This document shows, piece after piece, positions 36,634-45,431 of a stretch of DNA of 64,000 nt. Position numbers and translations under genes: made by a program. Within the stretch, counting starts at the first letter, position 1; every line of letters begins with the position of its first letter. The DNA is from JAPOXR01 sp965199765 (GTDB lineage Bacteria > Pseudomonadota > Alphaproteobacteria > Rhodobacterales > Rhodobacteraceae), in contig CBDATC010000002.1 in assembly GCA_965199765.1 (NCBI GenBank), forward strand, positions 1,178,001 to 1,242,000, read 5' to 3'. The notes beneath the pieces were generated by a model that had not been told where the DNA came from, ran no database searches, and saw nothing but the letters and a program-made list of their open reading frames with translations.

Positions 36634-37968
36634 ATGTTAAAGTTACGTATCACTGGAACTTGGGCAATCATTTTTGGATTGATCGCTTCCGGTGCATCAG
36701 CGGCGGAACACGGCACCTCCTCCGAAACCATCTTTATTCTTAATACCTTCTTGTTTCTCGTTTGCGGATTTCTCGTATTCTGGATGGCGGCAGGCTTCGC
36801 GATGTTGGAAGCTGGTCTCGTCCGTTCAAAGAATGTCTCAACGCAGCTTACAAAGAATGTCGGCTTGGTGACGATTGCAGCAGTTATGTATTGGCTGGTC
36901 GGCTATAATCTTATGTATCCGCTTGGCTCATGGTCGATTGGCTCGGATGAATCCGGCGGATTTCTCGGCGCATTTGCACTGGCCGCATTGGAAGCTGTAG
37001 GCATCGGCGCCGAAGATGCTGATGATTTTTCTTATGCTTCAACCGGTTCCGATTTCTTCTTTCAATTGATGTTTTGCGCAACAGCCGCGTCTATCGTTTC
37101 CGGAGCTTTAGCGGAACGAATTAAAGTCTGGCCGTTTCTGATCTTTACAGCACTGCTCACCGGCTTGATCTATCCGATTCAAGCGTCTTGGAAGTGGGGT
37201 GGCGGATTTCTTGACAGTCAATTCAAATTTCTTGACTTTGCCGGATCGACGGTTGTCCATTCGGTTGGCGGCTGGGCTGCACTCGCGGGAGCCATTCTTC
37301 TTGGCGCCAGGCACGGCAAGTACCGAGGCGACCGTGTCAATCCGATTGTCGGCTCCAATCTACCGCTCGCTACGCTCGGAACCTTCATTTTGTGGCTGGG
37401 CTGGTTTGGTTTTAACGGCGGTTCCCAGCTTGCGCTCGGCAGCGTCGGAGACGCCGCCGACATTAGCCGGATTTTTGCCAATACCAATATGGCCGCTTGC
37501 GGCGGAGCTCTTGCAGCGATGGTGCTGACCCAATTTCTGCACAAGCGCATGGATCTGACTTTAATTCTCAACGGAGCTCTGGCTGGATTGGTCGCAATCA
37601 CCGCTGAACCGCTTTACCCATCGCTCTTTTCGTCGCTGATCATCGGCGGAATCGGCGGAATAATTGTTGTGTTCGGTGTCCCGCTGCTCGACAAGCTCAA
37701 AATCGACGATGTCGTTGGAGCGATACCGGTGCACTTATTTGCTGGAATCTGGGGAACTTTAGCTGTTATCTTTACCAATCCAGATGCCACTGTCGGCGGT
37801 CAACTGCTGCCGATTATCATCGTCGGAATCTTCACATTCGTGATATCGTTCGCTGCATGGTGGATATTGAAGAAAACGGTCGGCATCCGGGTTGAAGAAG
37901 AGGAAGAGATCAACGGACTCGATCACTCCGAGATGGCCGTTGAAGCATATCCAGAATTCACACGATAG
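36634..37968 (+). CDS. amt: Ammonium transporter
   Basis: A 444-residue Amt/MEP/Rh protein. The start at 36634 follows AGGAAAGGAA and gives a cleavable signal peptide (MLKLRITGTWAIIFGLIASG, then ASAAEHG). Eleven membrane helices follow; FWMAAGFAMLEAGLVRSKNV, ADFLDFAGSTVVHSVGGWAAL-like FLDFAGSTVVHSVGGWAAL and GALAGLVAITAEPLYPS contain the pore His and gating residues. It has a cytoplasmic acidic tail (VEEEEEINGLDHSEM). No glnK gene accompanies it here. The gene sits between two inverted IS256 fragments. Confidence 0.94.
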   Translation: MLKLRITGTWAIIFGLIASGASAAEHGTSSETIFILNTFLFLVCGFLVFWMAAGFAMLEAGLVRSKNVSTQLTKNVGLVTIAAVMYWLVGYNLMYPLGSWSIGSDESGGFLGAFALAALEAVGIGAEDADDFSYASTGSDFFFQLMFCATAASIVSGALAERIKVWPFLIFTALLTGLIYPIQASWKWGGGFLDSQFKFLDFAGSTVVHSVGGWAALAGAILLGARHGKYRGDRVNPIVGSNLPLATLGTFILWLGWFGFNGGSQLALGSVGDAADISRIFANTNMAACGGALAAMVLTQFLHKRMDLTLILNGALAGLVAITAEPLYPSLFSSLIIGGIGGIIVVFGVPLLDKLKIDDVVGAIPVHLFAGIWGTLAVIFTNPDATVGGQLLPIIIVGIFTFVISFAAWWILKKTVGIRVEEEEEINGLDHSEMAVEAYPEFTR

Positions 37969-38020
37969 ATCAGCCGACTTTCTTAGCGTTCAATTTTGAA
38001 CAGAGTACCACCGTCGGGAT

Positions 38021-38052
38021 AGGCGGCAGCATATGCCGCCTGTCACTTTTTG
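38021..38052 (+). terminator. Rho-independent terminator of amt
   Basis: A perfect 8-bp stem, AGGCGGCA at 38021-38028 and TGCCGCCT at 38034-38041, with a 5-base loop, followed by GTCACTTTTTG. It lies 53 bases after the amt stop. Confidence 0.7.
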
Positions 38053-38196
38053 CAGATTCTACCGTGCCACCAAGACCAGCTGATGTTTACCGCTCCGTTG
38101 AACTTTCGCGTTTTGGGTCTGGGCAAATCGAATAGAGCTGCCTCATACAAAAGCAGAACCGCTCGTCTTTTCAAACCACTTAAAGCGCGTATGTTC

Positions 38197-38475
38197 TCAA
38201 TGCTCTGACTGCAGCTTGCCATTCAAGCGCGGTCCGAACACCTCGGCAAGTGAATCGGCAGAACACGCGGCAACACCCATTCTCAGACGCTCTTCTTCGT
38301 CTGCGGCATCGATATGCCGAAGCGCATCCTCGGGCAGGTCGCCGAAGCGCTGTCGCAGCACTTTAGTAAGAAATCCGACTTCGCCTTCCAATTCGCCTTC
38401 CCTGCGGCCTTTCTCGAATCCATTCGTGAAACACGTTTCCCAGTATTTTTCGATCAGGTGATCAACTATCGCCAT
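38197..38475 (-). CDS. Stand-alone copy of an Rpn C-terminal domain (candidate antitoxin)
   Basis: A 92-residue ORF starting at ATG 38475, with AAGGAG at 38490-38485 and a 9-base spacer. It reads MAIVDHLIEKYWETCFTNGF, then a GRREG hinge and the C-terminal Rpn domain (LRQRFGDLPEDALRHIDAAD), ending at 38197. It is about 85 % identical to the C-terminal part of the intact Rpn gene just upstream, lacking four hinge residues. The frame is open further upstream to 38595. In E. coli Rpn proteins the C-terminal part made alone acts as antitoxin; that role here is inferred. Confidence 0.6.
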   Translation of the reverse strand: MAIVDHLIEKYWETCFTNGFEKGRREGELEGEVGFLTKVLRQRFGDLPEDALRHIDAADEEERLRMGVAACSADSLAEVFGPRLNGKLQSEH

Positions 38476-38645
38476 GTGTTCCTTCTCCTTTTCCGGCAAA
38501 AGTCGGCGCACTGAATCAATACTCTGTTCCGGCGGATGTTGCTCCGTTGAATTTTCGTCCTTTGGGTCTGGGCAAATCGAATAGAGCTGCCTCATTCAAA
38601 AGCAGAACCGCTCGTCTTTTCAAACCACTTCAAGCGGGTATGTTC

Positions 38646-38936
38646 TCAACGCTCTGACTGCAGTTTGCCGTTCAAGCGCGGTCCGAACACCTCGGCAAGT
38701 GAATCAGCTGCGAGTGCAGCCGCGTTGATTCTCAGACGCTCTTCTTCGTCTGCGGCATCGATATGCCGAAGCGCATCCTCAGGCAGGTCGCCGAAGCGCT
38801 GTCGCAGCGCTTTAGCAAGAAATCCGACTTCGCCTTTCAATTCGCCTTCCCTGAGGCCTTCCCTGCGGCCTTTCTCGAATCCATTCGTGAACCACGTGTC
38901 CCCGTATTTTTCGATCATGTGATCAACCATCGCCAT
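38646..38936 (-). CDS. Intragenic in-frame ORF within the Rpn gene (candidate RpnS-like antitoxin)
   Basis: ATG 38936, codon 254 of the Rpn gene, is preceded by AAGGAG at 38951-38946 with a 9-base spacer, an excellent initiation signal inside a coding region. Its product would be the last 96 residues: MAMVDHMIEKYGDTWFTNGF, the EGR hinge and the C-terminal helical domain. The same signal is conserved in the downstream duplicate. By analogy with the E. coli intragenic Rpn antitoxins it could neutralise the full-length nuclease. This is inference from sequence. Confidence 0.5.
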   Translation of the reverse strand: MAMVDHMIEKYGDTWFTNGFEKGRREGLREGELKGEVGFLAKALRQRFGDLPEDALRHIDAADEEERLRINAAALAADSLAEVFGPRLNGKLQSER

Positions 38937-39695
38937 GTGTTCTTTCTCCTTTTCCGGCAAAAGTCGGCGCACTGCATCAATACTCTGTTCCGGCGTCAGA
39001 TTCAACCGCTCCCAAAAATACAGCCATGCGTTGTCCCTCACATCGCCTTCCGCGTTCAGGGCCAGAAATATCATTCCGAGGTTCTCGTCGCCGATGGTTT
39101 CCGGACCGGCATCGGTCGTCGCCCATTTCGAAAGCAGGACAAGACCCCGGAGCCCGGCATCCCCCGGAAGCTCGGCCGCCGGCATCGAACGCATGTCGGT
39201 CAGATGATAGCGGAACCATGCGTCGGCCCGGCCCTCGTGCAGCGGCGGCTCGAAGCAGTCCTCGAACAGCTCCGGTGTTTCCCAAGCCCTCTCCCCATGC
39301 GCGTACACAAGAGCGACGATCGGTTCGGACATGCCCCGCCGCGCCCGGCCCGACAGCATGTTGTCTCTGAAGGCGGTGGCCAGATAAACCGCGACCTGCG
39401 ACGGCGTGCTGACATCGACCGCGCTTTTGTGCTCGATGATGACCGTCATCCGGCCGCCGTCCTTCATCGGAAGGCGGAACTGCGCGTCGGCCATGTGCGC
39501 CCTGCCCCCCGCCGAGACCCTTTTCTCCTGCGTTCTGTGGATCTCGCCATGCCAGTCGACCCGCCGGGCATAGCGGCCGGGCAGCCGCCACTTCAGAAAC
39601 TCCTTCGCCAGCCGGTCGGTGCCCAGTATGCAGCCCCGGAAGAAAATGTCGTGCGACGGCCCGATGAGCAGGGGCGCCTTATCCGGCTTCTTCAT
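38646..39695 (-). CDS. Rpn-family recombination-promoting nuclease/putative transposase
   Basis: A 349-residue protein. Start at ATG 39695, preceded by GGAGGA; the N-terminus MKKPDKAPLLIGPSHDIFFR fits the family. PD-(D/E)XK residues are Asp70 (MADAQFRL), Glu88 and Lys90 (VIIEHKS), with Gln100 in SQVAVYL. The C-terminus has a GRREGLREGELKGE hinge and a compact helical domain. Rpn proteins are DNA nucleases, some with phage-defence activity, restrained by their own C-terminal fragment. Upstream lies an IS256 fragment, downstream a duplicate of its own 3' end. Confidence 0.85.
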   Translation of the reverse strand: MKKPDKAPLLIGPSHDIFFRGCILGTDRLAKEFLKWRLPGRYARRVDWHGEIHRTQEKRVSAGGRAHMADAQFRLPMKDGGRMTVIIEHKSAVDVSTPSQVAVYLATAFRDNMLSGRARRGMSEPIVALVYAHGERAWETPELFEDCFEPPLHEGRADAWFRYHLTDMRSMPAAELPGDAGLRGLVLLSKWATTDAGPETIGDENLGMIFLALNAEGDVRDNAWLYFWERLNLTPEQSIDAVRRLLPEKEKEHMAMVDHMIEKYGDTWFTNGFEKGRREGLREGELKGEVGFLAKALRQRFGDLPEDALRHIDAADEEERLRINAAALAADSLAEVFGPRLNGKLQSER

Positions 39696-39917
39696 GTGGT
39701 TCCTCCAGCGCTGTTCAAAACCGCCGCGGCGTCCAACATCAAGAAGGGTTTCCCGGCATGAAATTAAATCAAACATTAAAAGACTGTATTTTCAAAGTCA
39801 AGCATTATTCTAAACAAATTGCCATATATTTGCCATTGCGGGTGTCGCTGCGAAACGCCGTTGAATACCACCGCCCGTGGATGTCGATTCTCCGCCCGGG
39901 ACCAAGAACAGGGCTGA

Positions 39918-40286
39918 AGAGCCGTGCCGAGGCTGTGGTCGCCGAACTGCCCGCCGCGAGGCTGAACAAAGCGGCTGATCCGGTCGAAGAGAAGATCGGG
40001 GAGACGCTCGGCTGTTTCAGCTTCCCCGAAAGCCGTTGGCGCAAAGTCAGGACGAACAATCCGCTGGAACGGCTGATGAAGGAAATCCGAAGACGGAGCA
40101 GGGTCGCTGGGGCCTTTCCCGATGGTCAATCCTGTCTCTGCCTGGCTGCGGCCAGGTTGAAACACGTCGCCGGCACACAGTGGAGCACGCGAAAGCACAT
40201 GAATATGGAGCCGCTGCGCGAGATGAAACTCCTACGTAACGGAGCCGCCGCCGCATGATCGAAAGTGCGGAAGATTCTGGACACTA
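39918..40286 (+). mobile_element. IS256-family transposase C-terminal fragment
   Basis: The plus-strand frame carries the C-terminal part of an IS256 transposase: RAEAVVAELPAARLNKAA, then WRKVRTNNPLERLMKEIRRR (with the last Glu of the DDE triad region), GAFPDGQSCLCLAAARLKHV and a terminal NMEPLREMKL, stop at 40256-40258. The terminal inverted repeat follows at 40265-40286 (GTGCGGAAGATTCTGGACAC). The 5' two-thirds are missing; upstream sequence from 39758 is unrelated or decayed. The open frame has no proper start. Confidence 0.75.
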
Positions 40287-40824
40287 CCGGCCTGCCCAAT
40301 ATGGCCATCATTATCTTTCGACTTATTGGAGAGCACAAATTCTTGCCGCAAACCAACCGATCCTCCACCTCGTACATCCAAATGGTTCCCAACGTCCTTT
40401 TGATCCCGTTCCCGCGGCGAAACCGGAACCAAAAATTGACTTTTGCAGCGGCTTTACCGCGTTTTCTCAACGCAGAAATCATATCCTTCGGTTCCGGCCG
40501 CAGGATTGGCGAATTGGGAAAACCGCCTCTATGCCCAAAAGCAACCGCCGAACCTGTTCGAACAATCGGGTGCAACTCGGAATCCGGAAACAGAACTCCA
40601 AATCAAAGATCTGCTGATAGTCGCTGCAGCGAGCGTCAGCCACGGATTCAGACGTCTAAATTCTATGTCGGAAACGAAAAATCGAGGTGAGTATAAAATC
40701 TTACTTGCTGGTCATTGCCGGGATTTCCGGCATCCAGAACCTCGGTTTTCGAATCATAGGTCTCCAACCCGCTAAGCAATAAAGACCGGCAGCGACTCCA
40801 AGCCAATTCTAAATCAGCCGATAA
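40287..40824. other. Stretch with no recognisable gene after the IS256 fragment
   Basis: Roughly 540 bp with several overlapping open frames of 80-140 codons on the plus strand (from about 40255, 40265 and 40443). None has a recognisable pattern or an upstream ribosome-binding site. It is probably decayed DNA beside the IS end. Confidence 0.35.
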
Positions 40825-40875
40825 GGTGGCTCAAACCGAACGAAGCGCTTCGTTTAACTCATGGTTTGAACCACC
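40825..40875. repeat. Nested inverted repeat
   Basis: The outer arms GGTGGCTCAAACC (40825-40837) and GGTTTGAACCACC (40863-40875) pair with a single C-A mismatch. Between them lies a second perfect palindrome, AACGAAGCGCTTCGTT, at 40839-40854. The whole could fold into a branched structure in either strand. It lies 24 bp from the terminator of the BCCT gene. Confidence 0.6.
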
Positions 40876-40898
40876 CCGGTCAACGTTGCTGAATATAC

Positions 40899-40925
40899 AA
40901 CGGCCCTGTTTTGCTCAGGGCCGTT
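40899..40925 (-). terminator. Terminator of the BCCT transporter gene
   Basis: A perfect 10-bp stem: AACGGCCCTG at 40899-40908 and CAGGGCCGTT at 40916-40925, with a 7-base loop. It lies just past the minus-strand stop at 40938. The following minus-strand bases (GTATATTC) are only moderately T-rich. Confidence 0.6.
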
Positions 40926-40937
40926 ATATGTTTGCGT

Positions 40938-42617
40938 TTAATTTGACGGCATCTGTGCAGTCTCAGGATCAATAGTTGTAGCCACTCCAGCAGCTTCTCT
41001 GCGACCGTCGTTCCATATTGCTTTGATCAGAGCAACACACATCAGTGCCATAACCATTGAAAACGGAAGTGCTCCGATCACCATAGCAGTTTGAATTGCT
41101 CCGGTTCCGCCGGAGAGGAGCAGTCCGCCGACCACCAGTGCCAGAGCCGTGCCCCAGAAAACAATGTGCGGACGTGCTTTGGGTCCTTCATCACCCGCCG
41201 CATTTATTGTGTTTACAATTAATACGGCTGAGTCGGCAGAGGTAACAAGAAACGTCAGCAACAGGATAACGATAATTGCAGCCATACCCCAAGCCAAGAA
41301 TTCAGCGGTGCTACTCAGCAAGTATTCTGTCATAGCAAAGATCTTGTCTCCATTCGGAGCGTTAAGGATCAGCCCATCGGCGCCGCCATTCAGTTCCAGG
41401 TCAATAGCGGTTCCGCCTGCCCACGAAAACCACACAAAGCACATCAATGCCGGTACTATCATGGCGCCCAGAACGAATTCACGAATGGTGCGACCGCGCG
41501 AAATACGTGCAAGAAAGAGACCGACAAAGGGAGCGAATGCAATCCACCAAGCCCAATAAAATACCGGCCACCAGCCTTGCCATTGTGTCAGCAGGAAGTC
41601 CACGGACCCTTCAACACCGTCGGAACTGTAGACATTGAAGCTCAGCCAAGGCAACGCGAGCACATAATCCCAAAGGCCAACGAAAAAGGCCTTGGCTCCA
41701 AAGAAAGTCGCCCCGAAGATGATGAGAAAACTCAACAGGAAGATCGAAAGCACCATATTGGTGTTTGAAAGCCATTTGATGCCTCTCCCGACACCGGAAA
41801 TCGCCGATAATGTCGAGAGCCCCATGATTACAAGCAACGCAACAATAAGTCCCAGCAATGTCGCGGAGCCATCTGCTTGTGCAAGACCACCGATGCCGAT
41901 GCGGGTTAGACCTGCGACAAACTGCTCAACACCAAAGCCAAGAGTCTGCGCAACACCAAGAATTGTAGCAACAACCGCGACAATGTCGACGAGATGCCCA
42001 ATGGCACCGGATAAGTGCTTCCCAAACAATGGCGTAAGTGAAGATCTAATCGTCAGCGGCAAGCCTCGGCGATAGGAAAAAAATGCCAGAGCCAACCCGG
42101 CGACTGCATAGCAGGCCCACGCCCCAAATCCCCAATGCAAAAATGACCACACGTAAGCAGTGCGTACATTGTCCTCTCCCAACGCCGTCGTCACACCCTG
42201 AATGACCGAAGGGTTGTTCTGGAAGTGAGCAACAGGCTCAGCCACAGCCCAAGTCAGCATACCAACGCCGATTCCGGCTCCGAACATCATTGAAAACCAT
42301 GAAAAATTTGAAAATTCGGGTTTTTCGTCAATGGTGCCGAGTTTCATACGGCCGGCAGCAGGCCAAATGGCCAATGCTATACAAACAATAACGAATGCAG
42401 CCACTAGCCAGATATACCAAGCGGCAAATTGAGCGAGAATGATCCCGTTCCAATTTCCAAGAATTCTACCCGCATCTGTTGGCCAAACAATGCACCAAAC
42501 CACAATCATGCTTATAATGCACTTACTAAAAACGGTGACGTTAATGCTAAAGCCTCGATAAAACCCGGCAACGCCAGTTTGTATCGGCAACTGCGATAGC
42601 GGTGGTTTCATTGACAT
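40938..42617 (-). CDS. BCCT-family betaine/choline/carnitine transporter
   Basis: A 559-residue carrier with twelve predicted helices. The glycine-rich segment GAGIGVGMLTWAVAEPVAHF (about 115-134) and the helix 8 signature WWPVFYWAWWIAFAPFVGLF (about 350-369) carry the tryptophans that form the trimethylammonium cage in this family. The C-terminal tail is short, so osmotic sensing of the BetP kind is doubtful. It imports a quaternary amine such as glycine betaine. The MttB homologue at 59.5 kb is a plausible downstream enzyme, but the two are 17 kb apart. Confidence 0.92.
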   Translation of the reverse strand: MSMKPPLSQLPIQTGVAGFYRGFSINVTVFSKCIISMIVVWCIVWPTDAGRILGNWNGIILAQFAAWYIWLVAAFVIVCIALAIWPAAGRMKLGTIDEKPEFSNFSWFSMMFGAGIGVGMLTWAVAEPVAHFQNNPSVIQGVTTALGEDNVRTAYVWSFLHWGFGAWACYAVAGLALAFFSYRRGLPLTIRSSLTPLFGKHLSGAIGHLVDIVAVVATILGVAQTLGFGVEQFVAGLTRIGIGGLAQADGSATLLGLIVALLVIMGLSTLSAISGVGRGIKWLSNTNMVLSIFLLSFLIIFGATFFGAKAFFVGLWDYVLALPWLSFNVYSSDGVEGSVDFLLTQWQGWWPVFYWAWWIAFAPFVGLFLARISRGRTIREFVLGAMIVPALMCFVWFSWAGGTAIDLELNGGADGLILNAPNGDKIFAMTEYLLSSTAEFLAWGMAAIIVILLLTFLVTSADSAVLIVNTINAAGDEGPKARPHIVFWGTALALVVGGLLLSGGTGAIQTAMVIGALPFSMVMALMCVALIKAIWNDGRREAAGVATTIDPETAQMPSN

Positions 42618-43622
42618 AGGTTTTTCCTCCCGTAAGGTCGTGTGGTCAGTTATTCCCAGCGGTTCGTCTATTGCGCCGCTCCGGGTTTCGGTGCCTCTTT
42701 ATCCAAGACTTATGCGACTTTATCAAGCGCGCTCAAGCCTGCAATGAAAGCCTCCTGCAATTTGTCGCAAACACGCAATTTGTCCAGTCGATGCAACACA
42801 AGCGCTGGGCATGCTTCCACTAAAGTCATTTGATCTGATTCATATCTGATTTCACTGACGCCGCATGAGTTGGCATGTCAATGCATTCCAAGTGGAAGCG
42901 GGATTGCCGTAACAGGCGTTTTTTCTTCGTTACCTCCAGTCGTGGCCGATGTTCAACAGGAACGAGAAGCCGGTGGTGGCGCTTGTCGGCTGGCAGGCGG
43001 GCACATTCAGAAGCTTAGCCAGGGACAGCTGGCTCGAGTGGACATTGGTACCGCAATTGCGGCGGCGGCTGGCGACAAACGAGCTGTGTGTTTTGGCTTT
43101 CGACACCGACCGCGTTTCAGATTTCGCTTTAAAGATTTTGGAACATCAGACTGCGAGTTCCTTTCTCGAACTTCTGGTCGCTGCACGGACTCCCGGTGCG
43201 CGCCAAGCCGCATACGAAAATGCCAGTCGAAACCCGATTCTAAATCACCATGGGTCGGAATCCGGTGGAACAGCGCAAAGTTCAGCCGATACGGTAATTC
43301 GGTCACCGCACTGGGACATCGAAAATCAATTGGCGTTCCCAAATTATGAGATATGCTGTTATGCTATTTTTGTGACTTCTGTTTTATTCCCATTTCTCCA
43401 TGCTTTAAGCTCTTGGGACCAGCCTCGGCACTGTCCAAAGAGACCGTAGGCTGAGATTGAAAACCGGCTTCATCCGACTCTGGGTTTTGATCCACGTCGG
43501 TTTGAGTTCCACAGATGCTTCAGCGCGGCATCACTGATCGTCGAAACACCCAATGGCTGATCCCATGAGAAATTGGGTTCTGTCTACTTGACCTGCGCCA
43601 TGAACCCGTTAATTGGTGCGGC
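42618..43622. other. One-kilobase stretch without a confident gene
   Basis: The region between BCCT and ade holds two overlapping plus-strand open frames (42870-43349 and 42949-43449) and a minus-strand one. The 42949 frame reads plausibly at first (VVALVGWQAGTFRSLARDSW) but has no family pattern and no ribosome-binding site. It may be a decayed gene. The promoters of BCCT (minus) and ade (plus) must lie at its two ends. Confidence 0.35.
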
Positions 43623-45428
43623 ATGCAGAAAGACTTCAGCATTCCTGCCTGGCAAGAATCGGCGCAAAACCTGATTGATGTAGCAGCTGGCCGCCTCGCC
43701 GCTGATCTCATCATTCAGAACACAGCATGGGTCAATGTCCACAGCCGGGAAATCATTGCAAACAGCGATATTGCCGTATCGGCTGGCCGCTTTGCCTATT
43801 GCGGCAATGATGCCGATCACTGCATCGGCGATGGCACTATACTTGTCGATGGGAACGAATTGTTCGCGGTGCCTGGCCTTTGCGATGGCCATATGCACAT
43901 TGAATCGGGCATGCTGACGCCGGCACGATTTGCTGAAGCGATCATTCCTCACGGCACAACGACGCTTTTCGCCGACCCACACGAAATCGCAAATGTCTTG
44001 GGGTTGGAAGGCGTACGGCTGATGCACGACGAATCTTTGCTTCAGCCGATCAACATATATATGCAGATGCCGTCCTGCGCACCGTCCGCGCCAGGTCTTG
44101 AAACCTCTGGCGCATCCATCACCGCAGCCGATGTCGAAGAAGCGATGTCTTGGCCTGGAATCATCGGTCTTGGAGAAATGATGAACTTTCCCGGCGTTAT
44201 TGCTGCAGACCCGAACATGCTGGAGGAAATTGCCGCTACGCAGGATGCAGAAAAAACCGTAGGAGGTCACTACGCATCGCCTGACCTTGGATGTGCGTTC
44301 AATGCCTACGCCGCCGGAGGCCCCGCGGATGACCATGAGGGCACTTGTGAGGCTGACGCAATGGCAAGAGTGCGGCAAGGCATGCGGGCAATGCTGCGGC
44401 TTGGCTCCGCATGGTATGATGTCGAAAAACAAATCACCGCGATCACAAAGAGGGGGCTTGATCCCAGAAATTTTATCCTGTGCACGGACGATTGCCACTC
44501 GGCGACTCTGGTTGAAGACGGACATATGAATAGAGTCGTCAGGCATGCCATAGAATGCGGCTGTGACCCGCTCATCGCCATTCAAATGGCGACAATCAAC
44601 ACAGCATCACACTTTGGGCTCGAAAGAGAACTCGGCTCAATCGCGCCCGGGCGGCGCGCTGATCTATTCTTGACCGACAATTTGCACTCATTGCCGATAA
44701 TCGAAGTCTACGCCCGCGGGCGGCACGTCGCGTCTCAAGGCCGGTTGCTCGTAGAGACACCGCATCTGAAATGGCCGCGCAAAGCAATGAAAACAATCAA
44801 TGTCGGAAAGCGGCTATGTGCCGATGACTTCGCAATCGCTGCACCAAAGGGTGCGAAACAGGTCAAAGCCAAAGTCATCGGTGTTATCGAAAACCAAGCC
44901 CCGACAAAAAAGCTCACCGCCATCATGCAAGTGTGCGATGGACAGATCTCGACCGACCCGAAGCAGGACATTTGTCAGATCGCGCTGGTCGTGCGCCATG
45001 GCGGCGCCGGTGGCGTTACCAATGCTTTGGTCAGCGGATTTGGTTACACCGGTTCGATGGCTATTGCATCGACGGTCGCGCATGACAGCCATCACATGTT
45101 GGTCGTCGGAACCGACCGCGAATCCATGGCGGATGCCGCCAATCGCCTCACCGAAACCGATGGCGGAATCTCAGTCTGGAAGAATGGCGCTGAGATTGCG
45201 CTAATAAGACTTCCAGTGGCAGGTCTAATGTCAATGTCGCCTGCCTCCGAGGTTGCAAAAGCGGCTAAACAGGTCAATGCAGCGATCAAAGACTGCGGAT
45301 GTGATCTGAACAATGCGGTTATGCAGCACTCGCTTCTTGCGCTCCCAGTGATTCCCGAACTGCGGATTTCTGATCTCGGACTTGTCGACGCCTTGCGGTT
45401 TGAATTGGTTAACCTTATTGAAGAGTAG
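43623..45428 (+). CDS. ade: Adenine deaminase
   Basis: A 601-residue amidohydrolase of the bacterial Ade family. The metal site CDGHMHIESGM is near 88, HGTTTLFADPHE near 109, IIGLGEMMNFPGV near 181 and FILCTDDCHSATL near 284. The family-specific C-terminal domain (VVRHGGAGGVTNALVSGFGY) is present. It hydrolyses adenine to hypoxanthine and ammonia with a binuclear metal centre. The next gene, amn, follows after three bases, giving a two-gene adenine-nucleotide salvage operon. Confidence 0.95.
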   Translation: MQKDFSIPAWQESAQNLIDVAAGRLAADLIIQNTAWVNVHSREIIANSDIAVSAGRFAYCGNDADHCIGDGTILVDGNELFAVPGLCDGHMHIESGMLTPARFAEAIIPHGTTTLFADPHEIANVLGLEGVRLMHDESLLQPINIYMQMPSCAPSAPGLETSGASITAADVEEAMSWPGIIGLGEMMNFPGVIAADPNMLEEIAATQDAEKTVGGHYASPDLGCAFNAYAAGGPADDHEGTCEADAMARVRQGMRAMLRLGSAWYDVEKQITAITKRGLDPRNFILCTDDCHSATLVEDGHMNRVVRHAIECGCDPLIAIQMATINTASHFGLERELGSIAPGRRADLFLTDNLHSLPIIEVYARGRHVASQGRLLVETPHLKWPRKAMKTINVGKRLCADDFAIAAPKGAKQVKAKVIGVIENQAPTKKLTAIMQVCDGQISTDPKQDICQIALVVRHGGAGGVTNALVSGFGYTGSMAIASTVAHDSHHMLVVGTDRESMADAANRLTETDGGISVWKNGAEIALIRLPVAGLMSMSPASEVAKAAKQVNAAIKDCGCDLNNAVMQHSLLALPVIPELRISDLGLVDALRFELVNLIEE

Positions 45429-45431
45429 TTG

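Larger units (their letters stand above)
38092..38990. repeat. Tandem direct duplication (about 449-bp unit) of an Rpn gene 3' end
   Basis: The sequence from about 38092 to 38540 is repeated at about 38541 to 38990 with roughly 90 % identity. Paired landmarks are GAATAGAGCTGCCTCAT at 38130 and 38579, and CGCGGTCCGAACACCTCGG in both. The second unit is the 3' end of the intact Rpn gene. The first unit follows that gene on the minus strand and retains its own open reading frame and internal start. A 12-base indel lies in the EGR hinge. Confidence 0.85.

Noticed and set aside
38763..39761. 332-codon open frame on the plus strand
   Set aside because: It lies antisense to the intact Rpn gene, which has motifs and a ribosome-binding site; the open frame is a codon-bias shadow.
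42949..43449. 166-codon plus-strand open frame as a gene
   Set aside because: No ribosome-binding site, no recognisable domain, and equally long frames overlap it on both strands.
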